Assembly (NCBI RefSeq): GCF_037975245.1
Contig: NC_092580.1
Coordinates: 7,848,501 to 7,912,500 of the forward strand
Length of the DNA stretch: 64,000 bases
Direction of reading: 5' to 3'
Origin: Apostichopus japonicus
Lineage: Eukaryota > Echinodermata > Holothuroidea > Aspidochirotida > Stichopodidae
Numbering within the stretch: position 1 is the stretch's first letter; each line of letters opens with the position of its first letter. The position numbers were made by a program, and so were the translations under genes. Shown here one piece after another: positions 61,703 through 64,000 of the stretch. The notes below the pieces were generated by a model. That model saw only the letters and a program-made list of their open reading frames with translations. It ran no database searches and was not told the DNA's origin.

Positions 61703-64000
61703 TAATTAGAAGTACTCCCAGAGGTATAATTTTAAGCTAAAGTGACTATGTACAGATAATGTAGGTAATACTGTATTAATACTGACTGTTCCTCACATAG
61801 TGAGATTACAGATAATATATGAGTTGCCAACTATCAGATTCCAAAGTATAAAGTACTGTATGCATTAATTAATAATGATGACAAGGAACAATTAGGAAAA
61901 ATTGATGGGCAATTACACGGTAACAAAATTACCAAAATTTCTTACTTTTTGAAGTAAATAACCTAAATAAGAACAAAAGCTTTCTGTAATGAGTTGATGT
62001 GGGTGTCACATGAATGGTATGACCCAATGTTGTAGCCTTATAGTGATTATGATCACACACAATAACCTCTGAATAGCTCACTACATATGATCCAGGATAT
62101 ATTCCATTGTTGCTAAAAGAAATGACACTTAACAAAGAAAAAACTAAAGGATTTTGCTGTGCTCAGTGGGAGAACTATATAAGGGAAATGGGCGGGCATT
62201 TTCAAACCAGATTTTGTCCTTGTCCCCCAGGTGTCCCCCCTCCCCTCCTACAAATGAGATCTCATAAAATAATAGAGATGTGTGAAATATTGCCAAATGA
62301 TGCAATCAGTTTGTGTCTATGTATATAATTTTACTTCATTTTTTTCAAAATTTACAACATACTGTATTTACTGTAGATCCCTCCCTTTTATTATTGTTAT
62401 GTTATGACCCTGTTCCCAAAATTACACTTGCCCCATAGTTGCCCCGATACTGAGGCTGGTGTCACCACTGGATGTACTACTGGCATGTTTTTGAAGAATA
62501 TCCCATCCCTTCCATCCAAGATTCTTGCAGGGCCTTTGGAGAGGTACAGGGCCTAGCTAGGTTGACCTTTATTTGAGCTAAAAAAAGGCTGACCAGTACT
62601 GCTATTTCTCCAATGCTTAAATGCATGGTCCAAAAATTAAGAGTGCAGTTCTCTGAACAGTTGTGTAAACTGATGCACCACATGGCACAGTTCTGGCCTT
62701 TGCTGCTTTTAGGAATTCAACTGCCCCACCCAGCTTTTAGTTTAATTTGCCACCACAGAACAAGTTAAGCTACCAGGAAATTGTTAGTCTATCTATTCTA
62801 ACACCATTCAATTTTTGCTATAGAAAAATTTTCTATTTATATACACTTTTTTAAGAAAAAAAATCTGTTGTAATTTATTGGAACACAGCCTGGTTCAAAT
62901 GTTTGGACTAACTAAATGTTCCTTGCAAATTGCAATCATAACCTGAAGGTAGCATGGATATGAGATTGCAGTTTGTTCAAAGTTTGTTCCTGAAGGCAAC
63001 AGCTAGAGAAGCTTAATACAATGGTTGTGCTATAGAAAGCCATAGAACATATAATGCAAATATGAGCAACAAAGGCCCTGCTTTCTCTTGATACTTAAAT
63101 TTTTTAAGTGCAGTCATCCGTGTAACTTCAGGCCTAAGCCTCAGAAGATAAGTAGCATAATAACCAACAAAGAAGCCTCCAGTTAAAGTTCCAGAATTAC
63201 AGATGATCCACTTTGGTTGAATGAGAACGATATGATCACTGCCACATGTCTACACATAGATGTATGTTTCTAGAATATATACCAAAAGTGAAAATTGTAT
63301 GCCACTGCACTGGCAGTCATTGACTAAAACAACTACATGTAAGCAATAAAGATTACTGCTAAACATACGTCATTTGCATCTAATAGCAGCTCACAAATTG
63401 CTTGAAAATAATCAACTTTTGTTATCAAGTATGAGTCCTTTCTTCAGGTGTTTGCTTGATGTTTCAAGTAAGACTTTATTTCATGTAAAGTATGAATACC
63501 AGTCCCAGAATGGAGATATTTTGACATTCAGAAAAGTACTGGCGTACTACACTATTAAAGTCCTTATCTTGTGCTGAAAATAAACTGCATGTTCGTACAC
63601 AATAACAAGCCCAAATTGTCAACACCAATATGATGAGGAAGCCATGACATATTAATAAATCAACTTGGAAACAAACCCTCTCCCCCGCCTTTTCAGATAT
63701 GCCTAGTATAGTTTCACACATGAGCCAATGTGATAGTTTTACTCACTTGGGAAGCTTGATCTGCCATTTTGCTGACTGTACTACCTTTACGATGCTGAAA
63801 AATAAATGCAGAATACCTATGACAATACAGTATGACTGCCAACTATGATGGACTTATCAAGGAACAATAATAGGTTTGCAAATAGCAAGGATGCTAGACA
63901 TCTAATTAGGCAAATTACATTACTTAATTACTGCAAGACTGTCAAGACTGCAAGATTGTCATTGGCAGTAAGATTAAGCATTGCTCATATCAATTGTGAC
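61703..64000. other. Right-hand flank, no supported gene
   Basis: About 2.3 kb outside the Academ-like element. The only hint is a possible short exon at about 63747-63790 on the minus strand (ATG at 63767, MADQASQ, donor GTGAGT, acceptor-like TTTTTCAG before it), too short to call. Confidence 0.35.

Noticed and set aside
63747-63793. Short first exon MADQASQ with a good donor
   Set aside because: Seven codons and no continuation exon in the window; insufficient to call a gene.

Overview
The window looks like chromosomal DNA of a metazoan, most likely a marine deuterostome and possibly an echinoderm such as a sea cucumber. That taxonomic call is an inference. It rests on intron-rich genes with GT-AG junctions, AT-rich sequence crowded with (AT)n, satellites and diverse DNA transposons, inter-alpha-trypsin-inhibitor heavy-chain (ITIH) genes, and recurrent TAGGCCTA-type words. 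Nothing prokaryotic is present.

1-18.6 kb: two ITIH-like genes lie head to tail on the minus strand. The upstream gene (8239-18393) can be rebuilt completely as 12 phase-consistent exons, 928 codons, with a signal peptide, VIT domain, VWA domain with an intact MIDAS, the DPHF motif used for chondroitin-sulfate coupling in this family, and the ITI C-terminal domain carrying a poly-glutamate tract. A TATA box lies about 150 bp before its start codon. The second gene (181-4864) runs off the left edge; signal-peptide and VIT exons are visible. Its first intron holds a 280-bp satellite array.

19.9-29.5 kb: a 9.6-kb TTAA-flanked DNA transposon with 14-bp terminal inverted repeats. It carries a plus-strand gene for a cysteine cluster plus a P2X7-type cytoplasmic ('ballast') domain and a convergent minus-strand transposase-like gene with an AT-hook. 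Both are broken by frameshifts. I call it Kolobok-like.

29.5-42.8 kb: mostly noncoding, with a minisatellite, a three-copy 182-bp tandem repeat, small MITE-like elements, a broken gene fragment resembling the C-terminal part of SAMD3-like proteins, and a 5'-truncated, frameshifted LINE (L1/Tx1-type reverse transcriptase).

42.8-50.7 kb: a second copy of the ITIH intron-1 satellite block, expanded into a dimeric higher-order repeat, together with a duplicated ITIH exon 1 whose ATG has become ATA. A 499-bp DNA transposon and an approximately 630-bp insertion interrupt it.

54.3-61.7 kb: a second large DNA transposon with about 180-bp terminal inverted repeats. It encodes a 1328-codon protein combining zinc-finger-like motifs, a transposase-like core and a C-terminal PIN/XPG-type nuclease, followed after one frameshift by a CXC cysteine cluster. 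This architecture suggests Academ. It is the best candidate here for a little-described system. The rest (50.7-54.3 and 61.7-64 kb) is noncoding or unresolved.
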